A stretch of DNA of 64,000 nucleotides from Sporosarcina sp. E16_8 (GTDB lineage: Bacteria; Bacillota; Bacilli; Bacillales_A; Planococcaceae), in assembly GCF_017347095.1 (NCBI RefSeq), contig NZ_JADPRZ010000003.1:124001-188000 (forward strand). Direction: 5' to 3'. Below, piece after piece: positions 24,761 to 31,710 of the stretch. Positions within the stretch are counted from its first letter, which is position 1; every line of letters begins with the position of its first letter. Below the pieces are notes generated by a model. It did not search any database and was not told where the DNA came from. It was given only the letters and a program-made list of their open reading frames with translations. Made by a program: the position numbers and the translations under genes.

Positions 24761-25567
24761 ATGGATCCAATTACAATCGGAACAGCAATCGGCACTTCAT
24801 TAATTACAAGTTTCGCTACTAAGGGAGACAGTGAGCCAATCAAAACACTTAACGATATTTGGTATCTCGCATTTGGGAGAATGCAGTTATTTGCTGATAA
24901 AAAACGTGCCAAAAATAAGACTTTTTTAGACGTATATCAAAATGAGTTGGTACAAGAAATATCTGCTATACCAGAAGAAAACTTAATTGAACCACCTCTG
25001 AGTATTGTTGGTCCCGCATTAAATTCAGCTCAGTATTATATTGAAGAGGAAGTACTTCGAAAGATGTTTTCTAAAATCATTTCTTCTTCAATGGATAATA
25101 GGAAAAGTTCACGGGCGCATCATGCTTTTGTCGAGATTATAAAGCAACTTTCTCCATTAGATGCTAGTAACTTAAAAGTCTTCCAACATAGAAATAAGCT
25201 ACCCATTGTAAACTATGGAATTAACATAGGGTTTAATGGAAATGTTATATTTCATCCCCATGTCTTTATACACAACCAAGACTGTAACGATTCAGATGCT
25301 ATTGCGAGTTCATTGATAAATTTACAGCGATTAGGTCTTATCAATATTGAGTATTCAAAGGGTTTTCTTGACGAAGAATTATACAAAGACTTTGATAGTC
25401 ATGAATTATTGGATAAAATCTCCAAAATGATTGATTCCGATGAGTTTTCCGAGAACGCCGAACTGTTACGCGATGTAATTAATCTCGAGCATGTCAGTAC
25501 TAGGATTGAAAAAGGCACAGTTGAAGTAACTCCGTTAGGCAAGGATTTTATATTTACCTGCCTATGA
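24761..25567 (+). CDS. DUF4393 / Abi-alpha family protein, candidate phage-resistance factor
   Basis: 268 aa, ATG 24761 after AAAAGGGGATG. The central region follows the DUF4393/Abi-alpha pattern: IPEENLIEPPLSIVGPALNS, then EEVLRKMFSKIISSSMDN, then HHAFVEIIKQLSPLDASNLK. The N-terminus (MDPITIGTAIGTSLITSF) is mildly hydrophobic. Its C-terminal half includes a winged-helix-like LINLQRLGLINIEYS and ends in VEVTPLGKDFIFTCL. The family is named for abortive infection, mechanism unknown. It is alone on the plus strand, with a TATACT -10 element at 24732. The stop overlaps the convergent gene at 25562 by 6 nt. Confidence 0.75.
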   Translation: MDPITIGTAIGTSLITSFATKGDSEPIKTLNDIWYLAFGRMQLFADKKRAKNKTFLDVYQNELVQEISAIPEENLIEPPLSIVGPALNSAQYYIEEEVLRKMFSKIISSSMDNRKSSRAHHAFVEIIKQLSPLDASNLKVFQHRNKLPIVNYGINIGFNGNVIFHPHVFIHNQDCNDSDAIASSLINLQRLGLINIEYSKGFLDEELYKDFDSHELLDKISKMIDSDEFSENAELLRDVINLEHVSTRIEKGTVEVTPLGKDFIFTCL

Positions 25568-25732
25568 GCGGATGTTTTTTATTGCACGTAACGTTTCAAT
25601 TTTAACTTGTTCAATTTCTCGTATAAAATGCTCGTCCGTTTTTTCTAGTTCATCCATAAAGTTATCAAACAATCGATGAGTAATAATTATGACTGTAATG
25701 GTAGAAAAAATAACGCTTACTATTACAGTCAT
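25562..25732 (-). CDS. small membrane-anchored phage protein
   Basis: 56 aa from ATG 25732: MTVIVSVIFSTITVIIITHR is a transmembrane segment, followed by LFDNFMDELEKTDEHFIREI and a charged helical tail. The only good ribosome site (GGAGGTGACAGG) serves a 5-codon frame METIN whose TAG abuts this ATG (TAGATG), so translation would be by re-initiation. Function unknown. Confidence 0.6.
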   Translation of the reverse strand: MTVIVSVIFSTITVIIITHRLFDNFMDELEKTDEHFIREIEQVKIETLRAIKNIRS

Positions 25733-25800
25733 CTAGTTAATTGTTTCCATCCTGTCACCTCCAATAACTTCGCAGTTTGTTTCAACGCATCACTACAAAA

Positions 25801-26010
25801 TCAATTCACCGCGGAATAACTATCAATCGAATACGAATTACCGCACTTCTGACAATACAAACTGGAATGTTGTGAATCTCCGTCAAAGATTCTTAACGGC
25901 TTTTTAAAAGGCGTACCATCACTTTTTATTTTATAAATCCGTTCTTGCAATCTGAATTCCGCATAGGTCAATTCCGTTCCGCATTCACATTTAGGGACCC
26001 CGTAAACCAT
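25801..26010 (-). CDS. zinc-ribbon phage protein
   Basis: 69 aa, ATG 26010 after GGGGAGGGTG. Two cysteine pairs, CEC near residue 8 and CQKC near residue 54 (LYCQKCGNSYSIDSY), should bind zinc. The middle (RIYKIKSDGTPFKKPLRIF) is basic. Small zinc-ribbon proteins are common in early regions of gram-positive phages. Function unknown. Confidence 0.7.
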   Translation of the reverse strand: MVYGVPKCECGTELTYAEFRLQERIYKIKSDGTPFKKPLRIFDGDSQHSSLYCQKCGNSYSIDSYSAVN

Positions 26011-26047
26011 TCCATCACCCTCCCCTGTTTAGGCTGGTGTTCATCAC

Positions 26048-26176
26048 TCATTTCGTAACCACCTTCCATCCCCGTTTTTTCATCCAAGTCAATTCCGCGT
26101 TCCCGAATTGATCATACAGCCATGCCCTTTGGATCCCTTCCAAGCGTGTCAAGAGTCGATACGGTTTATCGTTCAT
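26048..26176 (-). CDS. small hypothetical phage protein
   Basis: 42 aa, ATG 26176 after GGGAGGGCA. It reads MNDKPYRLLTRLEGIQRAWL then YDQFGNAELTWMKKRGWKVV. Basic and aromatic, with no recognised domain. It is part of the row of tiny genes downstream of the helicase loader. Confidence 0.6.
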   Translation of the reverse strand: MNDKPYRLLTRLEGIQRAWLYDQFGNAELTWMKKRGWKVVTK

Positions 26177-26217
26177 TGCCCTCCCTCATTTCCGTTTAGT
26201 CGTCATCCTGACATTGC

Positions 26218-26385
26218 CTAGCATCGTTCTTCCTGCCAGTTACGTTCGTAATTCACTTCGGGTAAGATAAATATCGGGAAATAGCAACTACATTCGTAAC
26301 ACGCTTTAATTTCAAGCTGTTCGTTGCCTTCCACTTGATTGTGGACTTCCATAATTTCTTTTGATTTGCAATTAGGGCATCTCAT
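26218..26385 (-). CDS. small zinc-finger-like phage protein
   Basis: 55 aa from ATG 26385 with AAAGGAG upstream. MRCPNCKSKE near the N-terminus and CYECSC in the middle give two cysteine clusters that could bind zinc. The sequence ends VNYERNWQEERC. Early-gene position; function unknown. Confidence 0.65.
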   Translation of the reverse strand: MRCPNCKSKEIMEVHNQVEGNEQLEIKACYECSCYFPIFILPEVNYERNWQEERC

Positions 26386-26422
26386 AGTACACGCTCCTTT
26401 TAAAGCGAATAATCACTGGTAT

Positions 26423-26566
26423 TCATTCGTTCACTGCGCGTTTAACCGCTAGTAGACTACGCAATGAGTAATAGTCCATTTCATACAACGACTCACCATT
26501 CCGTCCACTAGAGACCTTCAACGCAACCAATTGGTCGATGATGTATTTCTTTTCTACTCGTTTCAT
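26423..26566 (-). CDS. small hypothetical phage protein
   Basis: 47 aa, ATG 26566: MKRVEKKYIIDQLVALKVSS then GRNGESLYEMDYYSLRSLLA. Two short helices with a basic N-terminus, similar in layout to Fur-regulated-like or small Gp49-type phage proteins but not identifiable. Its start overlaps the stop of the next upstream gene by 4 nt. Confidence 0.6.
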   Translation of the reverse strand: MKRVEKKYIIDQLVALKVSSGRNGESLYEMDYYSLRSLLAVKRAVNE

Positions 26567-26715
26567 ACCGTTTGCCCCTTTCGATTTGCCCAATAGCGTT
26601 CTGCCATTCGGATTTTCACTTCAAGTTCGTTCATTTCGCGTTTTAGCTTGTCCGCGTCATAAGGTTTAGTTGATTGGACGAGGTAAAGTCCTGGCCCTTG
26701 AATCCAATTAGGCAT
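26563..26715 (-). CDS. small hypothetical phage protein
   Basis: 50 aa from ATG 26715, with GGGAGG 8 nt upstream. It starts MPNWIQGPGLYLVQSTKPYD and continues as a charged coiled-coil helix (LKREMNELEVKIRMAERYW). It is immediately downstream of the helicase loader and overlaps the next gene. Unknown function. Confidence 0.6.
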   Translation of the reverse strand: MPNWIQGPGLYLVQSTKPYDADKLKREMNELEVKIRMAERYWANRKGQTV

Positions 26716-26739
26716 ATTTATTGCCTCCCAGTAGTAGTA

Positions 26740-27672
26740 TTATCGGAACAGCAATTTTTCCAATTCCGCATTTTCGCTATCCGCTTCATCGTCACGCACA
26801 GGTTCTTCCGGCATGTATATTTCCAGTGCCATTTTTTTGATACGCTTATTAACACGACCGCCCGGATAAATCCTTTCCAACTCGTCAATTGTCACGTTTG
26901 ACGTAAAGATTGTCGGTTTCCTATGTTCTAGCCGAAAATCGGTAATGTCGTAAAATATACCTTCATCAAAAACGGTTGCTTCCTTTATTGCCAAATCATC
27001 AATTACTAACAATTCAACGTTACGGAAAGTTTTGATGATGTCACTTCTTGTCGTTTCCGATGTTTTGTTCATAGTATTATGAATTTGAGTGATTAAATCG
27101 CCTGACTTAATAAAGGCGATATCAATTCCATACGTTTTCACAAGTGCATTTGCGATACTGGATGCCAGCCTTGTCTTACCGGACCCCTTGACTTTGCTAT
27201 ACAGATACAAGCCCTTTCCTTGCTTTTTCATAGCTTCGTAGTTAGTAACGTAATTTCCAGCTGCTTTTTTCGCCATCGCCGCTATTCCTTGATTTTCTTT
27301 CGACTTAAATTTATTAACATCATAGGACCTTACTGTTGCGTCACTAAATATCGGAGGAATGCCGGACAAGTCTAACTTTTTATCAACCTCACGTTGCTTT
27401 ACCAGTTGTTCATAGCAATCACAATGGGCTAACCATTCTCCTTTTATCCAGTTGCCTTCCTCGTCTTGTTCATCCTTCTTGTTTAGACGAGACCAATCTT
27501 TAAACCACAACCATCCTTTTCCGTCACATTTCTTATACGGACATAGTTCAGACGGGATCGTCATTATCTCGATCGGATTGGATGCCAGCGATTCTCTTAC
27601 GTCGTTCATTCGTTTCGCTAATACGGGATTGTCTTTCATCATGCTTTGGATCACTTCGCTCAGAGGCTTCAC
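26740..27672 (-). CDS. DnaC/DnaI-type helicase loader
   Basis: I place the start at GTG 27672, as AAGGAGGG lies 7 nt upstream within a longer frame that begins at 27693. The 310-aa protein has an N-terminal zinc-binding part (CPYKKCDGKGW; HCDCYEQL). The AAA+ domain starts near residue 150: Walker A SKVKGSGKTRLASSI, Walker B VELLVIDDLAIKE, sensor TIFTSNVTIDELE, arginine finger region GGRVNKRIKKM. It loads the host or phage replicative helicase together with the preceding replisome organizer. The start lies inside that gene in another frame, so expression is coupled. Confidence 0.9.
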   Translation of the reverse strand: MKPLSEVIQSMMKDNPVLAKRMNDVRESLASNPIEIMTIPSELCPYKKCDGKGWLWFKDWSRLNKKDEQDEEGNWIKGEWLAHCDCYEQLVKQREVDKKLDLSGIPPIFSDATVRSYDVNKFKSKENQGIAAMAKKAAGNYVTNYEAMKKQGKGLYLYSKVKGSGKTRLASSIANALVKTYGIDIAFIKSGDLITQIHNTMNKTSETTRSDIIKTFRNVELLVIDDLAIKEATVFDEGIFYDITDFRLEHRKPTIFTSNVTIDELERIYPGGRVNKRIKKMALEIYMPEEPVRDDEADSENAELEKLLFR

Positions 27673-28465
27673 TGCTTGTCCCTCCTTTTTCATTTAAGTA
27701 GGATTCGAATTTTGTGCCAAATAAAGTTTCTGGTCGAAGATAACCCGACATCTTTGAATCAGTAAGCCACTGGGATGTTTTAATGTCGATAACCTTCTGA
27801 AAGTCATCAACTGTGAAACCTTCATTCAAGCGAGCTTTGATAAGTCCTTGCGTCTTCTTTCCGGATGCTCTGTAACTTGTTTTTGCTCTCTCGTTCAGAT
27901 AACTAATAATTTCTTCGAAAGGAAGAGAAGGAGCGTCAGCGACAATTACTTTCTTTTTCTCTTCTTCTCTTTCTTTCTCTAGTTCTATATCTAGTTCTAT
28001 ATCTAGTTCTAATTCTAGTTCTGTAGAGTCATGTGACGTCACGCTAACGTCATCGCTATTACTCAATAGAAGGTTTTCGTTTTTCTTGCGTTCCCTGAAC
28101 TTGCGATTTCGCTCTGCATTAAGAAGTTTCGCACGTTCCATACCCTCTATATTCTGATGTGATTCCCAATTGCTAATCTTTACTTTTCCATCATCTTTAT
28201 AAATCATGCCGTAGCGTTCAAATGTGGAAATCGCTAACCGAACAGTGTTCAATGGACGATTGAAAATAGTAGCCATTTCCTCTGTATTCATAGGAATATT
28301 CTCTGTCAACATGATGTAACCTCCTGCATTCGCACGTCCTGCATGAGTTAGTAGCTTTACCCAAATGACAATCAATGTGTCGGCATCGGGTAATGCTTCA
28401 ATTAATTTGATTTTTTCATTATCAAACATATCTGTTTTCAATTTAATCCATGTGATTTCACTCAA
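27548..28465 (-). CDS. phage replisome organizer
   Basis: 305 aa, TTG 28465 after AAAGGAG. Residues 1-120 are the winged-helix replisome organizer N-domain (ITWIKLKTDMFDNEKIKLIE; AISTFERYGMIYKDDGKVKI). Residues about 150-170 are an acidic repeat ELELELDIELDIELEKE made by four 12-bp DNA repeats. Residues 185-265 follow the phage conserved C-domain (IISYLNERAKTSYRASGKKT; LIKARLNEGFTVDDF). The protein binds the phage origin and recruits the helicase loader. The origin probably lies in the gene itself at the repeats. Confidence 0.85.
   Translation of the reverse strand: MSEITWIKLKTDMFDNEKIKLIEALPDADTLIVIWVKLLTHAGRANAGGYIMLTENIPMNTEEMATIFNRPLNTVRLAISTFERYGMIYKDDGKVKISNWESHQNIEGMERAKLLNAERNRKFRERKKNENLLLSNSDDVSVTSHDSTELELELDIELDIELEKEREEEKKKVIVADAPSLPFEEIISYLNERAKTSYRASGKKTQGLIKARLNEGFTVDDFQKVIDIKTSQWLTDSKMSGYLRPETLFGTKFESYLNEKGGTSSEASERSDPKHDERQSRISETNERRKRIAGIQSDRDNDDPV
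27979..28026. repeat. four 12-bp direct repeats, candidate replication origin iterons
   Basis: CTAGTTCTATAT occurs twice exactly, followed by CTAGTTCTAATT and CTAGTTCTGTAG, without gaps. They lie in the middle of the replisome organizer gene. A 10-bp palindrome GTGACGTCAC follows at 28033-28042. In many gram-positive phages the initiator binds iterons within its own gene, so this is a candidate phage origin. Confidence 0.6.
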
Positions 28466-28547
28466 ATTAGGAACTCCTTTCCGACTTGCATTACTAGGTG
28501 CTCTTATATAAAGTGATAGTAAGTATATTTAAAGAGCCCCACCAAAC

Positions 28548-28572
28548 TCGCTGCTCTAACAGCGGGTTTTTT
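28548..28572 (+). terminator. terminator-like hairpin, plus orientation
   Basis: CTCGCTG and CAGCGGG pair around CTCTAA and are followed by six T residues on the plus strand. It lies in a minus-strand operon between the clamp-like and replisome organizer genes, so it would stop only antisense transcripts. Confidence 0.45.
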
Positions 28573-28584
28573 CAATTTTTCACG

Positions 28585-29229
28585 TCAATAAGTCCTAACA
28601 GGAAGGATCAATGTCCGTACCGCTTTGTCATCGTCCATGATTATCGGTTTCACCGGACCACGGAAGTGGAATGTTAATTGCTCTGAATTTAGCTTCGCGT
28701 GTGCTTCCAGTGCGTCCCTCATGTATTCAACCTGGAATGAAGTAGCCTCCATGTCCGGCTTTTGATAAACCTCGTGTGGTAATTGAATAATGAATTTGTG
28801 GACAGACAACTCGATTTCAACGTGATTTTCTTTAAAACACATTTTCGCGATACCCCTACGTTCCTTCATAATTCGCATCGTTTGATTCATCGACCTGAAC
28901 AACTGCAACCACAATTTAATGTGCTCTTTCGACAAAACAATAGATTCTGTGTATTCTTCGAGACCGCTTAATTTATCCGTATCCGGGTAATGTCCTTTTG
29001 CGAAAGTAAAGTTTTTAGGGTCTACTAAGAACTCTTCTTTAAACCCATGAATATTTCTGATGTGAATCAATCTGTGACTGTCTGTAGCCACGATATCGCC
29101 GGCAACTGTATGTTGTGCAAAAAGCAAGACGGGACGACTATGTTGTGTGCTCACCCATTTCTTAACGACATCCATTGCCACCCCGTATAAATCGCCATGA
29201 ACGAATTCTAAACTGCTAACTTTCCCCAT
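28585..29229 (-). CDS. phage sliding-clamp-like protein (DnaN-related)
   Basis: 214 aa, ATG 29229 after GAAGGAGG. VATDSHRLIHIRNIHG corresponds to the TDSHRLA signature of bacterial beta clamps. The C-terminal LNSEQLTFHFRGPVKPIIMD followed by TLILPVRTY matches the clamp domain 3 ending (..IMPVR). It is about half the length of DnaN (about 378 aa), so it may have two clamp domains and assemble with more subunits, or act as a decoy binding clamp partners. It sits upstream of the replication initiator genes. Homology by eye. Confidence 0.6.
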   Translation of the reverse strand: MGKVSSLEFVHGDLYGVAMDVVKKWVSTQHSRPVLLFAQHTVAGDIVATDSHRLIHIRNIHGFKEEFLVDPKNFTFAKGHYPDTDKLSGLEEYTESIVLSKEHIKLWLQLFRSMNQTMRIMKERRGIAKMCFKENHVEIELSVHKFIIQLPHEVYQKPDMEATSFQVEYMRDALEAHAKLNSEQLTFHFRGPVKPIIMDDDKAVRTLILPVRTY

Positions 29230-29253
29230 GAAAATTCCTCCTTCAATTCTTTT

Positions 29254-29922
29254 TTATGAAATTTGTTTCGGAATCCAAGCATCTACGTAGTAAATAGCTG
29301 ACTGGAGATCTTGATGCTTAACGTCTTTGTACGAAGTGACACCGAAACGGTCTTTAATTTCGCGATATAATTCACTAAACAAGCGTTTTCGAGCATCTAA
29401 ATCTTTTTCAACTGCATATATTCTTGCGCCAACCGCTCTCTGCAATCTCCGTTGTTCCCCATGATCTAAAGTTATTTTATTTTCGACCATGCTTCGAATT
29501 TCGGAGACATCTTCTTTCACCTGTTCCAACTCCTCAGAAGTTTCTAGGCTTAATCGCATCGATGCTTTTAATTGTTCAGCAGCGCTTAAAATCTTAGGCG
29601 CATTTAATGTTTTCTCCATTTCTCCGAAGCGACTCACATATGCAGCGGTAAAAAGGACACCTTTTTCGCCAGTCATCTTGTTTGCGACCATATCGCACCC
29701 GGCCCGAGTGAGTAAAAAGCAGGGGCGTAGTTGATTCCTGACATCGTAATATGTGCTTTCAACAAAGAATTTCTCAGTCCCGTAATCTCGGGGCTGAAGG
29801 ATTTCTAAATACTTCCTAATATCAGCAAGTAAATGGTCGTGTCTTTTATCTACCATTTCAGCGACATCTCGACTATCGGCGACTAGTTGACCATGAATAG
29901 ATACCACTTTTAATTCATTCAT
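29254..29922 (-). CDS. Rha-type antirepressor with ORF6C domain
   Basis: 222 aa, ATG 29922. Residues 1-110 follow the Rha pattern: VADSRDVAEMVDKRHDHLLA, CFLLTRAGCDMVANKMTGEK, then TAAYVSRFGEME. Residues 115-222 are ORF6C-like: KITLDHGEQRRLQRAVGARI and HQDLQSAIYYVDAW. Such proteins are DNA-binding early regulators or antirepressors in lambdoid and gram-positive phages. Its start overlaps the upstream stop by 4 nt. Confidence 0.85.
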   Translation of the reverse strand: MNELKVVSIHGQLVADSRDVAEMVDKRHDHLLADIRKYLEILQPRDYGTEKFFVESTYYDVRNQLRPCFLLTRAGCDMVANKMTGEKGVLFTAAYVSRFGEMEKTLNAPKILSAAEQLKASMRLSLETSEELEQVKEDVSEIRSMVENKITLDHGEQRRLQRAVGARIYAVEKDLDARKRLFSELYREIKDRFGVTSYKDVKHQDLQSAIYYVDAWIPKQIS

Positions 29923-30287
29923 CCCTCAACCACCTGCACTTTCCGCTGAATATACTCCCACTGGTCTGGAATGGTTGTTTTTAAATCGGCGATTTCGGCA
30001 ACTGACATCACTGCAATGAATTCCACTCCACCGATTTCCGCTTTTAATTCGTAAGGATAATCAGGGCTATCATCAACTTCAATATCGAACTCCATGAATT
30101 CTATTAAAAAAGTGATAGATTCCAAATGCACGTGTGATTTGTTTGCGTTCACACTGACACCGATTACATCCCGTTCAGAATCATCCAAGATTGATTCTAG
30201 TTGCTGCACCAGTGTTGAAATTTCATATAATGATAATGCAGCAACCTCAGCACGTTTTTTCCCACTCAACCCTTTGATATTATTCAT
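29919..30287 (-). CDS. hypothetical early phage protein
   Basis: 122 aa from ATG 30287, 9 nt after GAGAGGTGG. A longer frame upstream lacks a ribosome site. It begins MNNIKGLSGKKRAEVAALSL and includes YEISTLVQQLESILDDSERD, then a beta-rich half (IEVDDSPDYPYELKAEIGG; EFIAVMSVAEIADLKT). No family recognised. It is translationally coupled to the Rha gene. Confidence 0.6.
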   Translation of the reverse strand: MNNIKGLSGKKRAEVAALSLYEISTLVQQLESILDDSERDVIGVSVNANKSHVHLESITFLIEFMEFDIEVDDSPDYPYELKAEIGGVEFIAVMSVAEIADLKTTIPDQWEYIQRKVQVVEG

Positions 30288-30310
30288 TTCATTTCCACCT
30301 CTCATTTTGA

Positions 30311-30391
30311 TTACTTTCGTGAAGCAAAGTACAGTAGTACCAATTTCTGCTCCAGTGATAGATTGTTCCAAGCTTTTATCTTGATGGACAT
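30311..30391 (-). CDS. putative 26-aa peptide
   Basis: ATG 30391 after AAAGGATGTG starts MSIKIKAWNNLSLEQKLVLL followed by YFASRK. A short amphipathic helical peptide in the early operon, between the Cro-proximal gene and the 122-aa gene. Translation is plausible but unproven. Confidence 0.4.
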   Translation of the reverse strand: MSIKIKAWNNLSLEQKLVLLYFASRK

Positions 30392-30408
30392 TGAGAATCA
30401 CATCCTTT

Positions 30409-30561
30409 CTAAGCGCTCAATACTTCCAGTGCTTCGTTTACTTCCGCCCACAACACGCGTAACGGCTTCGTACCTTCTCCCCAAGCTCTTAATATGCCAA
30501 GCGCTATTTCCGGTTTGTCCACTGCTAGCTCAGCCAATTTAACTGGTAGATAAGCATTCAT
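30409..30561 (-). CDS. small hypothetical early phage protein
   Basis: 50 aa from ATG 30561 (AAAGGA 10 nt upstream): MNAYLPVKLAELAVDKPEIA then LGILRAWGEGTKPLRVLWAE. The frame is open further upstream to 30693, so a GTG or longer start is possible; that part would overlap the Cro gene. Helical, no domain recognised. Second gene of the early operon after Cro. Confidence 0.5.
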   Translation of the reverse strand: MNAYLPVKLAELAVDKPEIALGILRAWGEGTKPLRVLWAEVNEALEVLSA

Positions 30562-30610
30562 CTTAATTAAATCCTTTGGTATAACCACGACAGACAGCCC
30601 CTCGCAATAT

Positions 30611-30850
30611 TTATAAAGTGGCACAATGTTCTTCTGGACTACAGAAATTCTGTAGTTGACCTGCAAAAAAAATGATGCTATCAAATGAAACATTTACATT
30701 TTGCGCAAATCTATAACCTTGATCCATCCGGAATACCCGACGATATTTTTCGTATTGAATGTACGTTTTCTCAGACATCCTCATACATTTAGCCATCTCA
30801 ATTTGAGTTAAGCCCGTAAGGATTCTTGCTTGTTCTAAAGTGTATTTCAT
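30611..30850 (-). CDS. Cro-like XRE-family regulator
   Basis: 79 aa, ATG 30850 after AAGGAGGTGAG. Residues 5-60 form an XRE helix-turn-helix: LEQARILTGLTQIEMAKCMR followed by MSEKTYIQYEKYRRVF. The C-terminus is short and lacks a dimerisation domain. It is divergent from the CI-like repressor, so it is the lytic regulator that starts the early operon. Its promoter carries an operator in the spacer. Confidence 0.8.
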   Translation of the reverse strand: MKYTLEQARILTGLTQIEMAKCMRMSEKTYIQYEKYRRVFRMDQGYRFAQNVNVSFDSIIFFAGQLQNFCSPEEHCATL

Positions 30851-30873
30851 TCCCGCTCACCTCCTTGTATTGA

Positions 30874-30902
30874 ATATTACTACAGATTAAATGTAGTTTC
30901 AA
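30874..30902 (-). promoter_or_regulatory. early (cro) promoter with operator in spacer
   Basis: On the minus strand TTGAAA (30902-30897), a 17-nt spacer and TAATAT (30879-30874). The spacer is exactly the inverted repeat CTACA-N7-TGTAG. A repressor bound there would occlude RNA polymerase. Confidence 0.8.
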
Positions 30903-30987
30903 GTCGAAAGTACAGATAATATGTAGAATAAACAATAAATGATTATAAAGTTTCATAAATACTGTACCTTTCTACAGTATTACTGTA
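30880..30987. promoter_or_regulatory. repressor/Cro operator cluster
   Basis: Four inverted repeats share TACAG/CTGTA half-sites. They are 30880-30896 (CTACA-N7-TGTAG), 30910-30926 (GTACA-N7-TGTAG), 30961-30978 (ACTGTA-N6-TACAGT) and 30973-30987 (TACAGT-ATT-ACTGTA). The last two share a half-site. They fill the 163-bp intergenic switch between cro and the repressor gene. Confidence 0.8.
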
Positions 30988-31013
30988 CAATAAAACAAAG
31001 GAGGTGCTAAAGT

Positions 31014-31628
31014 TTGAGTGTAGGTCAAAAGATTAGGACGCTTAGAAAAAATAAACAGTTAACACAAGTGGAACTTGCGAAGATACTAAACCTTGCTCCT
31101 ACTGCTGTTTCAGCTTGGGAGCGCAATGCTAATAAGCCAATGATGGATAAAATTGTAATGATGTCAGAGTTGTTTGAGGTACCAGTTACTCATTTCTTTG
31201 ATTTAAAGGATGGGTTATCCAACATAATAGAGGTATCGCAACGAACTGTTCGTATTCCGGTACTTGGTGAGATCGCTTGCGGTGACCCTATCCTTGTGGA
31301 AGCGAATTATGAAGATTACCGCACAGTATTAGAAGAAAACCTTCCAGCAGGAGATTTAGTATATCTTCAAGCGAAAGGTGATTCGATGCATCCGACGATA
31401 CCAAATGGCTCAATGGTATTGATACGAATTCAAGAAGAAGTGGAAAATGGCGAAATAGCAGCTGTAACATTTAATCTAAATGCTTATGCCACACTGAAGA
31501 GAGTTAAAAAGCAAAATGGCATAATTATATTGATGCCAGATAATCCATCACACGAACCAATCGTTGTTACAAGAGAAAATCCAGTAAGAATAATTGGAAA
31601 AGCGATTAGGTCCGAACAAACACTTTAA
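31014..31628 (+). CDS. CI-like repressor with S24 (LexA-type) peptidase domain
   Basis: 204 aa, TTG 31014 after AAAGGAGGTG. Residues 5-60 are an XRE helix-turn-helix (QKIRTLRKNKQLTQVELAKI; APTAVSAWERN). Residues 80-204 are the S24 self-cleavage domain: cleavage site in GEIACGDP (Cys89-Gly90), nucleophile Ser124 in KGDSMHPT, and Lys162 in ATLKRV. It keeps the prophage silent and should be cleaved after DNA damage through RecA. The scissile pair is Cys-Gly instead of the commoner Ala-Gly, as in several Bacillales repressors. Confidence 0.9.
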   Translation: MSVGQKIRTLRKNKQLTQVELAKILNLAPTAVSAWERNANKPMMDKIVMMSELFEVPVTHFFDLKDGLSNIIEVSQRTVRIPVLGEIACGDPILVEANYEDYRTVLEENLPAGDLVYLQAKGDSMHPTIPNGSMVLIRIQEEVENGEIAAVTFNLNAYATLKRVKKQNGIIILMPDNPSHEPIVVTRENPVRIIGKAIRSEQTL

Positions 31629-31648
31629 TTCCAACCGGTTGCAATTAA

Positions 31649-31691
31649 AAAGAAAAGAGCAGTTCCTCATTCGGAATACTGCTCTTTTCTT
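31649..31691. terminator. bidirectional terminator between repressor and integrase
   Basis: AAGAAAAGAGCAGT and ACTGCTCTTTTCTT flank TCC-TCATTC-GGA and form a stem of about 17 pairs with a one-base bulge. It separates the repressor gene from the integrase. Confidence 0.8.
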
Positions 31692-31710
31692 ATAGAAAGG
31701 AATATGCAGA

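Noticed and set aside
26011-26051. A 27-codon frame starting MSDEHQPKQGR overlapping the zinc-ribbon gene
   Set aside because: No own ribosome site, and it overlaps the well-supported start at 26010.
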